Origin: Phycisphaeraceae bacterium
GTDB taxonomy: Bacteria > Planctomycetota > Phycisphaerae > Phycisphaerales > UBA1924
NCBI GenBank assembly: GCA_020639155.1
Contig: JACKHF010000001.1
Coordinates: 1,178,001-1,242,000 of the forward strand
Length of the DNA stretch: 64,000 bases
Direction of reading: 5' to 3'
Both the position numbers and the translations under genes were made by a program. Below the pieces are notes generated by a model. That model had not been told where the DNA came from and did not search any database. It saw nothing but the letters and a program-made list of their open reading frames with translations. Shown piece by piece: positions 34,221-43,115 of this stretch. Each line of letters starts with the position of its first letter. Position 1 is the first letter of the stretch.

Positions 34221-35459
34221 ATGGCACACCGTCGCAATGCGAAACCAACCAGACTCGGCAAGGGGTTGCGCAACATGATCGATATCCCGGTACGTGTCGA
34301 TGTGCCGAATGAGATCGAATTAAGGTCTAATAACATCGTCGAAAACAAACCTGTTGATCGAGTTTCGGCATCCCCCTTTGTTGTGCCTTCACACACTCCC
34401 GAACCTCCCTTTGTTGTTGTTGTGAATCAGCCCGAAGATGAAAGCAGCGAGTCTTCTGCAGCAGCTTCTGATACCGCTTTTCAGCAGGCACATGAGTCTG
34501 AGATCCACGAAGATGGAGCTGTTGTTGCTGAAGCGGTGGACGATTCAAACACGCTTCATGCTCCAATCGCGAATGCTGGGAAACAACCGACCGACGCTAT
34601 TCAACTTGATAAGTCCTATAATACGACTTTGAACGATGACGCTGATCGTATTGAGATGATCAATGTTGAGGTGATTGCGCCAAGTCCGTACCAGCCGCGA
34701 CGAAAGATGGACGAGGCTGGGCTCGTTGGGCTTGCTGCTTCGATTCGTCGGAGTGGGATGATGCAGCCTGTGCTTGTTCGGCCGATTGCGAACGAGAATG
34801 GTGGGGCAGCCTACGAACTGGTCGCTGGTGAACGACGCTGGCGTGCAGCTGTGCGTGCTGGATTGCTGCGAGTGCCTGCTCTGGTTCGCCATCTGAGCAA
34901 TGAAGAGGCAGCTGAACAGTCGCTCGTTGAGAATGTGCAGCGTGAGGATCTTCCTCCAATGGATCGTGCGTGGGCGCTCCGTCGGATGGCGGAACAGTTT
35001 GGTTTGACGCAGACAGAGCTTGCAGATCGTGTCGGGCTTGAGCGTTCAAGTGTTGCGAACCTCCAACGGCTGACCGAACTCGAACCGGAACTGCAGGAGC
35101 ATATTGACGCAGGCTCACTGTCCACCGGTCATGGCAAGGCGCTTTTATCCTGTGAGCCAGGCAAGCGCCGTATTGAGCTTGGCAAGCAGGCGGCAGAAGC
35201 TGGTTGGAGTGTTCGCAAGCTTGAGCAGATGGTGAAATCCTCGACATCGCAGGTCTCGACGCGGTCACCAGCGACCACCCCTGTGCGCCCCGCTGTGCAT
35301 CAGGAGATTGAAAAGAAACTGGCTGAACATCTTGGAACTCGTGTGCGCCTGCGAACCGACAAGGCTGGAAAGCGGGGAACCCTGACAATGGATTTTTATG
35401 ACCTGGATCACTTTGAAGGGTTGATGCAACGGCTCGGGTTTGACACGAACAAGCTGTAA
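34221..35459 (+). CDS. parB: Chromosome-partitioning protein ParB
   Basis: 412 residues from the ATG at 34221, which has GGAGGAA seven bases upstream. It binds parS, spreads or slides on DNA and loads SMC; it acts with ParA in origin segregation. The N-terminus has the ParA-interaction motif PTRLGKGLRNMI. An unusually long acidic linker of about 120 residues follows. Then come the ParB/Srx core (IAPSPYQPRRKMDEAGL, the CTP-binding GERRWRA motif near residue 205, and ENVQREDLPPMDRAWALRR), the helix-turn-helix (LTQTELADRVGLERSSVANL) and a C-terminal dimerisation domain ending LMQRLGFDTNKL. No parA is adjacent, which is atypical. A parS site is present nearby. Confidence 0.95.
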   Translation: MAHRRNAKPTRLGKGLRNMIDIPVRVDVPNEIELRSNNIVENKPVDRVSASPFVVPSHTPEPPFVVVVNQPEDESSESSAAASDTAFQQAHESEIHEDGAVVAEAVDDSNTLHAPIANAGKQPTDAIQLDKSYNTTLNDDADRIEMINVEVIAPSPYQPRRKMDEAGLVGLAASIRRSGMMQPVLVRPIANENGGAAYELVAGERRWRAAVRAGLLRVPALVRHLSNEEAAEQSLVENVQREDLPPMDRAWALRRMAEQFGLTQTELADRVGLERSSVANLQRLTELEPELQEHIDAGSLSTGHGKALLSCEPGKRRIELGKQAAEAGWSVRKLEQMVKSSTSQVSTRSPATTPVRPAVHQEIEKKLAEHLGTRVRLRTDKAGKRGTLTMDFYDLDHFEGLMQRLGFDTNKL

Positions 35460-36221
35460 CAACAATCTTTCAATGCGTGTTTGAAGTACTTGATTTTGCA
35501 GACACGGCGAATCTGTTTGCATTTCGTTTGTTCATATAGAAACACCAAGACAATAATCAAGGGAAAGTCCTTGGTTCATTCCCTTGTGCATGAATAGGTA
35601 TTCATTCGATGTGCTTCAAGCAATGTGTATTGTTTGTTCTTTCCATCGTTGCGATAAACGATCACTGATAGGCAAGCATTCTTGCAATGCTGAAGGCGCT
35701 TTGTTTTTCGGTTGATAACTACTGACGACTCCCCATGTCTGACATAATTTTGTGTCGATTGGTATAAATCGAGTTGAAACTACATTAAAATAGGTGTATA
35801 ACCTAGTTCTCTATATCGTGAGTTCTTACTGCTGGGGGTAGAAAGGGTGCTTTGCCTCAGTAACTGTGTGCGATTTGTTCGCACCGCATGTGCGGCGGCG
35901 TAGTTACCATGTCCCACACCATTCAATCTTTGTTTATATCATCAGTTATATTCTCTGCAAACAAATATATGCACCGTCATGGTGCCCAATCGCCCGTACC
36001 TTGCACGCCATCATAGTGTGTTGGTTTGGTTACATTATCAGAGTTTTTGCGTTTGAGCTTGTGTCGTATTTCGTTTTCTGATTCCAGATTCATAGGTTCG
36101 CGCCAGCGTTTGGCGATGTGTGAGCAGTGCAACAGGTTCCCGCATGGGGCTCGCAATCACGAGGATCAGATATCACAGATTTAGGCCGAAACATTTACTT
36201 GTTTTGGTGGAGGACAATGAA
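35460..36221. other. Long AT-rich gap downstream of parB
   Basis: Some 760 bases with a lower G+C than the rest of the window and no credible gene; a 71-codon frame at 35866-36081 is hydrophobic noise. Visible structures are an 8-bp inverted repeat CAAGGGAA / TTCCCTTG (35558-35565 and 35579-35586), a 6-bp AGCATT / AATGCT hairpin at 35675-35691 followed by TTTGTTTTT, and CCGCATGTGCGG at about 35884. I found no DnaA-box cluster. It could hold a non-coding RNA or regulatory DNA. Confidence 0.5.
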
Positions 36222-36773
36222 ATGGCAAAGAAGAGAACCACAAAGTCGGGCACAACTGCGAAGAAAACAACCGGTCGCAAGCGTGGTCGCCCCGCTGGCT
36301 CGAAGAACAAAAAAACGTCAACAGCGGGCGGCCTGCGTGGTATCTCCACACAAGCCCTGTATGACGAGTTGTATCGTCGTTCTCACATACTTGCTGAACG
36401 TCGCGACGAGCTTCTCGCTGAGCTTGACATGATCGACGCCGAAATGGCATCGCTTGGAGCGTCTTCGTCACAGCCAACTCGTCGTAGCGCGACACGCGCG
36501 TCCACCAAACGCGTCAGCACAGGTGGGAAGCGTGCGTCGACGAAGAAGCGCCGTGGCGGCGGTCGTCGCAAGGGCAAGGGAGGCTCAACACTTGAGGACT
36601 CGCTTGTTGCTGTCCTGACGGGCAAGACCATGGGTGTGACCGAGGTTGCGGATGCGGTGTTGAAAGCTGGGTACAAGTCTGATTCACCCAACTTCCGCAC
36701 AATCGTGAACCAGTGCCTGACCAAGAGTGATCGCATCAAGAAGATCGCTCGTGGGCAGTACACAGCGGCCTGA
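36222..36773 (+). CDS. AT-hook / linker-histone-like DNA-binding protein
   Basis: 183 residues from the ATG at 36222, with GGAGG nine bases upstream. The N-terminus is Lys/Thr-rich with an AT-hook (GRKRGRPAGSKNKK, about residues 18-31). A helical segment (TQALYDELYRRSHILAERRD) follows, then a very basic Arg/Lys/Ser/Gly tract (about residues 90-130). The C-terminal 60 residues (STLEDSLVAVLTGKTMGVTE...SPNFRTIVNQCLTK) look like a winged helix of the HARE-HTH/linker-histone kind. It is likely a nucleoid-associated protein. It sits next to parB, which suggests a shared role in chromosome organisation, but this is inference. A strong terminator follows. Confidence 0.82.
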   Translation: MAKKRTTKSGTTAKKTTGRKRGRPAGSKNKKTSTAGGLRGISTQALYDELYRRSHILAERRDELLAELDMIDAEMASLGASSSQPTRRSATRASTKRVSTGGKRASTKKRRGGGRRKGKGGSTLEDSLVAVLTGKTMGVTEVADAVLKAGYKSDSPNFRTIVNQCLTKSDRIKKIARGQYTAA

Positions 36774-36800
36774 TCTCGACTTTTCTAGCATATCTGGACG

Positions 36801-36836
36801 CCGCACGTATCCTCTTGGATATGTGCGGTGTTCTTT
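36801..36836 (+). terminator. Rho-independent terminator
   Basis: A 12-bp stem CCGCACGTATCC / GGATATGTGCGG (one G-T wobble) with a TCTT loop, followed by TGTTCTTTG, 27 bases past the H1-like gene stop. Confidence 0.85.
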
Positions 36837-36866
36837 GTGCGCACTGTGTTTGCGTACAATCTGGAC

Positions 36867-38906
36867 ATGAAACATTCTGCGAGCCAATGCGTTGCGCTGC
36901 TTTCTCTATGTCTGATGGGTGTTGTGAGAGCGATGGGACAGCAGCCCTCAGCGAATCAGCCTATCTCGTTTGATGATCTTCCCCCGGCGGTGAAGCTCGG
37001 TGTGCGTGTCGAGCAGGTGCGCCGGCAGGTTCCCGTGCTGAGCGAAGTTGTGATTGTGCCAGGTCCAGCGGAAGCGGTTGATGCGATTGCTGGGTGGTCG
37101 CTGGGCGCGCGATATCCCGTTCTTATTGATGATGGTTCGAGTGATGCTCGCGAGCTGATTGGGTTGTTTGTTCGCGCGTACAAACCGGAACGTGTGCTGC
37201 GTCTGGCAGACATGAAAGCCCGGTCGCTGGCGGCAGATGATCGGAAGACTGCTGCTGCATATGCGCTGCTTGGTGCGTGGCGCAATCCTGGTGTTGATCA
37301 GACTGGTTCTTCGATTGGCAAACTCTGGCAGGATGTCGGATTTAAGCCGGTTGGTGTTGTTGTGACAAGCATCGATTCTCCCGCGTGGGCGAGCGCTGTG
37401 GCGCTGGCTGCAGGACATGGGCAGCTGCTCGTGTGGGCAGATCTGCCAACAAATCACAATCAGCCGTTGACAAACGAGCAGGTGCTTCAGATATCAAAGC
37501 AGGTTGATGCCGGTATTGTGCAGGCGATTGATGAGGATGCTGCGCTTGCTGAAATGAATCTTGTATGGCGAGGGGCCGGAGATGATCTTGATGGGCTGAC
37601 CTTCTGTGGCGGAATCGGCTCGAAGCTGTTGCATTCTGAGAATAACTATCTTGCAACGACAGATGTGCTGACGCGCACGCTGGTCGAAGAGAACGGCACT
37701 TTCATACCGGGCGAGCGCTGGGCGTGGGGTGGGCAAATCTTTGGAACACCAGCACGCTCTATGTATGATGCGATGTGCGCATTGTTTCTTCAACCGGAGC
37801 GTGCGTGGCTGTTTGATACCTATCCCACAGGCATGCCATGGGGCCAGTACAACCTCACTTCGGCGAGTCATCAGTTTGCAGATGCAAAGATCGAGGTTGA
37901 GGTTCACAGACCGCCGGAGACCGATCTTGCCGGGCTTGCGCGGATGGGTGCGATTGATGCAGGCGTGGTCTTTGTCACAAGCAAAGGACCGTCGTGGAAC
38001 TTTGATCTGCACGGAAGCCGTGCGCCCGCGGGCAGAGCGCGCCCGGGTGATTGGCCGATGCTGAAAAAACCGGTCGCAGCATACATGGTTCACTCGTTTT
38101 CGTGTGAGAATCCAGGGATTCGCTCTACGGTAGCGGGGAGGTTACTGGCGAGAGGCGCGTACGCGTTCTTCGGGTCGGTGCAGGAGCCCACGCTTGCGGC
38201 GTTTCTACCGAGTGAGCTCATAGCGAAACGTTGGCTTGCGCCCGCTCCGATGGGCGCTGCCATGCGGTTCGATGATGGTGCGGCAAGCAAGCTCGCAATG
38301 ATCGGCGATCCATTGATCACATTTGGGCCTCCCGCACAGCGACTGCCGGGCACGCTTGTGAACTCAAGCAACCCGGCTGGGGAGCAGCAGCTTGTCCAAG
38401 TTCAGGATGCACTCGCGGAGCAGTTGAAGTCTGGCGATCTGGCAGGTGGGTTCAGGACGCTGGTCATGCTCGGGCGTGATGATGATGCAGCAAAGTTGGC
38501 CGCTGCGACATTGCGGGATAAGCCTGAGTGGATGACACCTGCAGCTGCTGAGATAGCGCTGTTTGTCGGCGCGCGTGCGGGCGATGCTGCGGTTGTGAAA
38601 GAGTGCTTCCTTCGTCTGGATTCCAGAATGAAGGACCAGATGCTCTGCCGCGACGCGCTCTGGCTGACAGTGGGGGCGGAGCTTGTGGCGACAGGCCGCG
38701 CAACACAGGAGGTCGAGGACCTGCTCCGCACCTACATGCGAGAGGACATGGTGGATCGCGACGGTGCTGCAATCGTTCGTGCGATTCGCGAGACTCAGGG
38801 GAAATCAGCTGCACAGAACTATGCGAGCACATTCCGCGAGACACTCCCGAGTGAGGGGTACAAGACACGCTTCGATCTAGAAATGCGTGATGCGCTGCGT
38901 GAATAA
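36867..38906 (+). CDS. Secreted hypothetical protein, conserved in planctomycetes style
   Basis: 679 residues from the ATG at 36867 (signal peptide CVALLSLCLMGVVRAMG-QQ); a start at 36828 is less likely. The first half repeats a pattern of short hydrophobic strands and Gly-rich turns (YPVLIDDGSSDARELIGLFVRA; GVVVTSIDSPAWASAVALAA), reminiscent of putative cell-wall-binding repeats of the CWB2 type. The middle includes WNFDLHGSRAPAGRARPGDWP and HSFSCENPGIRSTVAGRLLARGAYAFFGS, typical of a Cys-peptidase-like or gingipain-like fold. The final 150 residues look helical and TPR-like. No catalytic motif can be assigned with confidence. It is probably periplasmic. Confidence 0.62.
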   Translation: MKHSASQCVALLSLCLMGVVRAMGQQPSANQPISFDDLPPAVKLGVRVEQVRRQVPVLSEVVIVPGPAEAVDAIAGWSLGARYPVLIDDGSSDARELIGLFVRAYKPERVLRLADMKARSLAADDRKTAAAYALLGAWRNPGVDQTGSSIGKLWQDVGFKPVGVVVTSIDSPAWASAVALAAGHGQLLVWADLPTNHNQPLTNEQVLQISKQVDAGIVQAIDEDAALAEMNLVWRGAGDDLDGLTFCGGIGSKLLHSENNYLATTDVLTRTLVEENGTFIPGERWAWGGQIFGTPARSMYDAMCALFLQPERAWLFDTYPTGMPWGQYNLTSASHQFADAKIEVEVHRPPETDLAGLARMGAIDAGVVFVTSKGPSWNFDLHGSRAPAGRARPGDWPMLKKPVAAYMVHSFSCENPGIRSTVAGRLLARGAYAFFGSVQEPTLAAFLPSELIAKRWLAPAPMGAAMRFDDGAASKLAMIGDPLITFGPPAQRLPGTLVNSSNPAGEQQLVQVQDALAEQLKSGDLAGGFRTLVMLGRDDDAAKLAAATLRDKPEWMTPAAAEIALFVGARAGDAAVVKECFLRLDSRMKDQMLCRDALWLTVGAELVATGRATQEVEDLLRTYMREDMVDRDGAAIVRAIRETQGKSAAQNYASTFRETLPSEGYKTRFDLEMRDALRE

Positions 38907-38912
38907 GTGTGC

Positions 38913-40658
38913 TCACCACTCCCTTACTGCACGCTCCAGCACAGGGTCTCTGCCCGCGCGAAAATCATCGATAGTCGGTTTAATCATGATGTCCGGGACC
39001 ACACCTACACTGGTGATGGGTTTATTTAACGGTGTGCGCTCCAGGAGCGCCGGGATGTTGACGCGTATCCCACTGTTGGGGAGTGTGAGAAAGAACAGTG
39101 TGCCCGCGGTAGGCCCCTGCGCGTTCCCTGCTGTGGGCTCGCCGATGAGTTTGAGTCGATCGCCCAGTTGCTCGTCGAGTGTTGCGACGAGCATGGTTGT
39201 TCCCGATGCGTTATATGGTCCTGTGAGTATCGTCAACGGGCCACGATACCGGTTTTGATGCGGCGAGAGTGTCTGCACGCCGCCCGTGACCTCTGGCTTG
39301 AGTTCATACATCCCGTTATCGAGTTTGATAAACGCATTGTCGGGCATGCTCATCGCAGCCGGATCCCAGGTCGTCATGTTGGCTTTGAGCGCGTCGTCAA
39401 ATCGGTAGTTCTTTACGAGGGGGGCTCTAAATGTGAGTGGCTCTTCGATCAGGTAGCTCGCAAGCGCCCACACTGCATCGCCGGAACCTCCACCGTTGTT
39501 CCGAAGATCGATCACAAGGTGGGTGATACCCGCGACAGTGATACTTTGAAAGTACGGTTTGAGTGTTTCTGCTGCGTTCACCGTGTTTCGATAGTTGATG
39601 AAGCTGTCAATGGTCAGCACCGCTGTTTCGTTGAAGAGCTCGAGCGAGATAGAGTCTGCAAAGTTTGCCGGTTCACCAGCAAATGTTTGCTCCCATTGCG
39701 TCAACGTGATCGCGTTTACTAGTTCCTTGCGCGATATGTTGTTCTCATCAACCACTTCGAGCTGAAAGTCGTCGCGCCAGCCCACACTCAGCGGAAGGAA
39801 GTGTTCCAGTCCCGTGTCGGCATACTCGTACGCGGTGTCGAGACGCGTGGTCCTGATCGAGTCAACATTTCCGTCTACCTGCATAGTCGGGGCGATCATC
39901 TTGATGAGAAACTCGACCGCGATGCCGTTGATCGATGTAATCTCATCGCCCCGACGCAACTCTGTGATATCTTCCCGCACATCATCAATAATCATGCGAT
40001 TGTCGATGATCCTGAACGTGAAAGGCAGATGTGTTGGCGTCGACTGGCGATATGTCGTCAATGATTCCGGCGCCTCTGCGCGCGTATGCCCACACCCGAT
40101 CGCTGCAACCAGCAATGCGATGTCGCGATAGAACACAGTCTGCTGCACTCCGTTTGCGTACGCAATTCCCAGCAGGTCGAACTCTGCATCGAGCTTTGGC
40201 TTTGACGTATATCGATATATCCCCGGGTGAATAGTCTCAAGCGCGTGACGGAACAGTACGACATCCTCCATCGCCTGCTCAGATGTTAATTTTGGATCGT
40301 CGTAGAGTTTGATGGCGCGCCATGGGACAAGCGAGTCGCGCTCGATCGCGTGCGTCATGCCGCTGATTCTGCCGTCACGGAGCACGCCAGTCGAGCGGTA
40401 CTCTGTCGACGCGTCGTGTGTGACGAAAGAGAACGACAGGCCATTCCAGTGTGGCGTGACGATTGTCTGCTCAAGCTCTGAGTCGTAAAACGTGCCAGTG
40501 AGTCGTATGCCCAGCGCGGTTCTGATATCGAGTTGCTTGTAATACGGAACAGAATCGGGGAAGACGCGCAGATCAACACGCCAGGTTCCGACGAGATCCT
40601 CTGGATCGGGCACAAGTGCGGGCAGACAGAGTGCAGCGAGAGCAGCGGTCACGAGCAT
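38913..40658 (-). CDS. S41 family (C-terminal processing type) serine protease, exported
   Basis: 581 residues from the ATG at 40658, which has GCAGGAG six bases upstream. A signal peptide (LVTAALAALCLPALVP) is followed by a lipocalin-like N-terminal beta region (VGTWRVDLRVFPDSV), a helical domain with VVLFRHALETIHPGIYRY, a degenerate PDZ (RRGDEITSINGIAVEFLIK) and the S41 core: ITHLVIDLRNNGGGSGDAVW, then the nucleophile region NASGTTMLVATL, and GEPTAGNAQGPTAG further on. The Ser in SGTTM fits the catalytic position. It is convergent with the gene at 36867-38906, 6 bases apart. Exported proteolysis of unknown target. Confidence 0.86.
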   Translation of the reverse strand: MLVTAALAALCLPALVPDPEDLVGTWRVDLRVFPDSVPYYKQLDIRTALGIRLTGTFYDSELEQTIVTPHWNGLSFSFVTHDASTEYRSTGVLRDGRISGMTHAIERDSLVPWRAIKLYDDPKLTSEQAMEDVVLFRHALETIHPGIYRYTSKPKLDAEFDLLGIAYANGVQQTVFYRDIALLVAAIGCGHTRAEAPESLTTYRQSTPTHLPFTFRIIDNRMIIDDVREDITELRRGDEITSINGIAVEFLIKMIAPTMQVDGNVDSIRTTRLDTAYEYADTGLEHFLPLSVGWRDDFQLEVVDENNISRKELVNAITLTQWEQTFAGEPANFADSISLELFNETAVLTIDSFINYRNTVNAAETLKPYFQSITVAGITHLVIDLRNNGGGSGDAVWALASYLIEEPLTFRAPLVKNYRFDDALKANMTTWDPAAMSMPDNAFIKLDNGMYELKPEVTGGVQTLSPHQNRYRGPLTILTGPYNASGTTMLVATLDEQLGDRLKLIGEPTAGNAQGPTAGTLFFLTLPNSGIRVNIPALLERTPLNKPITSVGVVPDIMIKPTIDDFRAGRDPVLERAVREW

Positions 40659-40753
40659 AGTGGGCTCCTGCAACTGGAGAGGGCAGTCTGAAAGACAGTT
40701 CTTCGGTTGTCGTTATCGCTCAGATTCGTGAGCCGGCATGAAAATGCAGCGTG

Positions 40754-41890
40754 CTATTCGCTCCACGCTTTGATGAGTATCTCGCGTGCGGCGTTGTCGT
40801 ACTCTGTTGGAAACTCGTGCGCCTCGCCTGTGAGCTTCTGGAGCGCTGCGTGTGCGTTGACAGCAACCGATCGATAGAACCGAAGTTCGGTCTCGGGCAC
40901 ATCCGCGGGGACGGTAGGAAATGCGCGAACGAGTGTGTCCTTCGCATGTTCTACCGCGTCAGCATGATGCTCGGCAATTGACACGATGGCATCGATGGAT
41001 GCTTTGGTCAGACTGTTGCGGCCCTCGCCCGATGTTGCAAACGGCGCGATCACGTCTATTGAGCGAGCATCGCCGCACCGCGCGAGTGCCTTGACTGCGT
41101 TGATGCGCAGCACGTTCGGATTCTTTGAGCCGTCGGGCGTTGTGAGGAGTGATTCCAGCTTTTCACGAACACTTCCGTCGCCATGCTCAGCGAGTAAGCC
41201 GCAGACAAGGAAGCGGAGTTGATCGTGCGGCGTATCGAGAATCTCTGCAGCAGCTGCGACCACGCGCGCGGGATCGTCCTTTGCGACGCGCTGGACTGCG
41301 CGATAGCGCACAACAACATCGGGGTGCTTCAAATACTCCGCTGCACGATCGATTTTGACGTCGTCACCTTCAAGCGATGCAGCGATGGTATCAATCTCGA
41401 TGAGTTTCTGCGTTGTTAGTTCGGCCTGCTGTGTGACTTTCGGCTCTGCTGATGCAACGCCTGTACGGAATGTGTTGAGCTCGCGTCCTGTGTCACCGAT
41501 GACGTTCATGGTGTAAGGATCAACGAGAAAATGCTGGGGCCAGGACGTGATCCCGAAGCGGATTGCGACGCGCTCGTTCTTGCGGTCGGCCTCGTCGTGA
41601 GAAAAATCCTGGTACACGTACATCCATATCACATCGTCGTAGGACGATGCAAGATCGGGATTCACGAGCAGGTTCTTCTCCATCACAACGCAATGCGGGC
41701 AGTAGGTCTTTGTCGAGTACACAAAGATGGGTTTGCCTTGGTCGGCCGCCATCTGCTGGGCGGTTGCAAAGTCGCGCACCCACGGCGGTCCCACGGGCGG
41801 CGTCTTGCTCTCGCCGTATTCTGCAGGTTGGGCGAACGCCCCGGAGCAGAGCATGAGTGGAGCAACAAGCGATGGCAGGATGTGGCGCAT
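40754..41890 (-). CDS. Exported thioredoxin-fold protein with HEAT-like repeats
   Basis: 378 residues from the ATG at 41890, with AGAAAGG nearby; the frame is open to 42082 without a start site. A signal peptide (LPSLVAPLMLCSGAFA-QP) precedes a thioredoxin-like domain with a CxxC motif (KTYCPHCVVMEKNLL) and the cis-Pro region GITSWPQHFLVDPYT. The second half is a chain of helical HEAT-like units (RAAEYLKHPDVVVRYRAVQRV; RFLVCGLLAEHGDGSVREKL; RINAVKALARCGDARSIDVI). It is possibly a disulfide-handling or heme-related protein in the periplasm. A thioredoxin-HEAT fusion is uncommon. Confidence 0.78.
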   Translation of the reverse strand: MRHILPSLVAPLMLCSGAFAQPAEYGESKTPPVGPPWVRDFATAQQMAADQGKPIFVYSTKTYCPHCVVMEKNLLVNPDLASSYDDVIWMYVYQDFSHDEADRKNERVAIRFGITSWPQHFLVDPYTMNVIGDTGRELNTFRTGVASAEPKVTQQAELTTQKLIEIDTIAASLEGDDVKIDRAAEYLKHPDVVVRYRAVQRVAKDDPARVVAAAAEILDTPHDQLRFLVCGLLAEHGDGSVREKLESLLTTPDGSKNPNVLRINAVKALARCGDARSIDVIAPFATSGEGRNSLTKASIDAIVSIAEHHADAVEHAKDTLVRAFPTVPADVPETELRFYRSVAVNAHAALQKLTGEAHEFPTEYDNAAREILIKAWSE

Positions 41891-42076
41891 GGGCGGCCTT
41901 TCTCTGGGAAGGACGGGTTTGGAAGTCACATTGTAACAGATCTTGGAAAAATGTGGGAGCGAATGTGCTCTGAAAGCGTGCTTTGGGCGGGATTGCCGTG
42001 GGGGGGATTGCCCACGCCCTTTCCCTCCAACCGAGTTGTTGTACGTGTAAACTCCTCTCCTGTGAGGTCGTTTCCC

Positions 42077-42316
42077 ATGCACCCATGCCCATGCTGCCGC
42101 TGTCTCACAATGGACTCAGCATCACGTGATTCTTACGACATATGCCCGGTGTGCGGCTGGGAGGATGATCCAGCACAGTTTGTTGATCCAGATCTTGCTG
42201 GTGGAGCAAACAGTGTTTCGCTCGAGGTTGCATGGGAGAACTTCACGCGATTTGGTGCGTGTGATACAGCTGCGCTGGAGTTTGTGCGAAAGCCGCTGCC
42301 CGAGGAACTTCCATAG
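42077..42316 (+). CDS. CPCC-type cysteine-rich protein
   Basis: 79 residues from the ATG at 42077; the frame is open further upstream, but that region overlaps the divergent gene. The protein starts MHPCPCCRCLTMDS and contains DICPVCGWEDD, which together form the CPCC-family zinc ribbon (two CxxC pairs). Next come the conserved acidic stretch DPAQFVDPDLAGGANSVSLEVA and the WENF(T)RFGACD end. Small, cytosolic and probably metal-binding; the function of the family is not known. It is unrelated to the membrane zinc-ribbon proteins, despite also having four Cys. Confidence 0.85.
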   Translation: MHPCPCCRCLTMDSASRDSYDICPVCGWEDDPAQFVDPDLAGGANSVSLEVAWENFTRFGACDTAALEFVRKPLPEELP

Positions 42317-42401
42317 TTTAAGGTGTGACTGGCAAGTTCATGGAGTGCGTCACAGTTTGGAGTACGTGCAACATTGGGGTGGGTGAAGAGGGAAGGGCAA
42401 C

Positions 42402-42974
42402 ATGAGAAAGATCAGGATCTTCGAACACATCTCGCTTGATGGCGTGATTGCTCCCGACGGACGGGGCGATGAGTACGCGAATGGCGGATGGACAGCGCCG
42501 TACCGAAGTCCGGATGGAGCAGCGTCCGTAGCCGAGGCGCAGGGCAAGGACTTTGATCTGCTGCTTGGTCGCCGTACGTACGATCTGTGGGCAGGCTATT
42601 GGCCAGCAGTCAATGGCGGACCGTTTGCGGATGTTCTGAACGCTGCGACGAAATATGTCGCGACCCACAGACCCCAAAGTCTTGAATGGGGTCCGGTTGG
42701 AGATCTTGGCGCTGACGTCATTGAGGGTGTTCGCAGTGTCAAGTCAAACGGTGGTCCTGACCTGGTCGTCTGGGGAAGTTCGACACTGATACCCGTGCTG
42801 CTTGAGCAGGGTTTGGTTGACGAGGTTGTGCTGATCATCTACCCGGTTCTGCTTGGCAGCGGCAAGCGCTGCTTTTCACAGGCTGCTGATCCGCGCGAGC
42901 TTGCTCTGGTCAGCACAAAATCGCTGCCTTCAGGCGTGCTTATCAATACATACAGACATGTTGGATCGCTTTGA
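42402..42974 (+). CDS. Dihydrofolate reductase-like (RibD C-terminal domain) protein
   Basis: 190 residues. The RibD_C fold of the DHFR superfamily is recognised from the start RKIRIFEHISLDGVIAPDG, LLLGRRTYDLWAGYWP (the NADPH-binding Arg-Thr-Tyr region), GPDLVVWGSSTLIPVLLEQGLVDEVVLIIYPVLLGSGKR and the C-terminal strand LINTYRHVG. Members reduce unknown substrates with NADPH; there is no riboflavin context here, so a specific reaction cannot be given. It sits 85 bases downstream of the CPCC protein on the same strand. Confidence 0.87.
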   Translation: MRKIRIFEHISLDGVIAPDGRGDEYANGGWTAPYRSPDGAASVAEAQGKDFDLLLGRRTYDLWAGYWPAVNGGPFADVLNAATKYVATHRPQSLEWGPVGDLGADVIEGVRSVKSNGGPDLVVWGSSTLIPVLLEQGLVDEVVLIIYPVLLGSGKRCFSQAADPRELALVSTKSLPSGVLINTYRHVGSL

Positions 42975-43115
42975 GCTAGCCGAGTTTGTGTCCACTTTCT
43001 GAAAAGACATCGAATATGTACAGGAGTTCTTTGGTGGCCCTGGAATCTCATGCATTGAGAATCAGTGCAGAATTTGGTAGAGACGATGCGCAACGTGACA
43101 AGTGGTCATTGGGCA

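Noticed and set aside
35866..36081. 71-codon plus-strand hydrophobic frame in the AT-rich gap
   Set aside because: Composition follows from AT-rich DNA; no ribosome site and no family resemblance.
35460..36221. Replication origin (oriC)
   Set aside because: AT-rich and near parB/parS, but no cluster of TTATNCACA boxes was found and no dnaA is present; kept only as a gap of interest.
42120..42130. ATCACGTGAT as a second parS site
   Set aside because: Shares only the central CACGTG; the outer bases do not fit parS.
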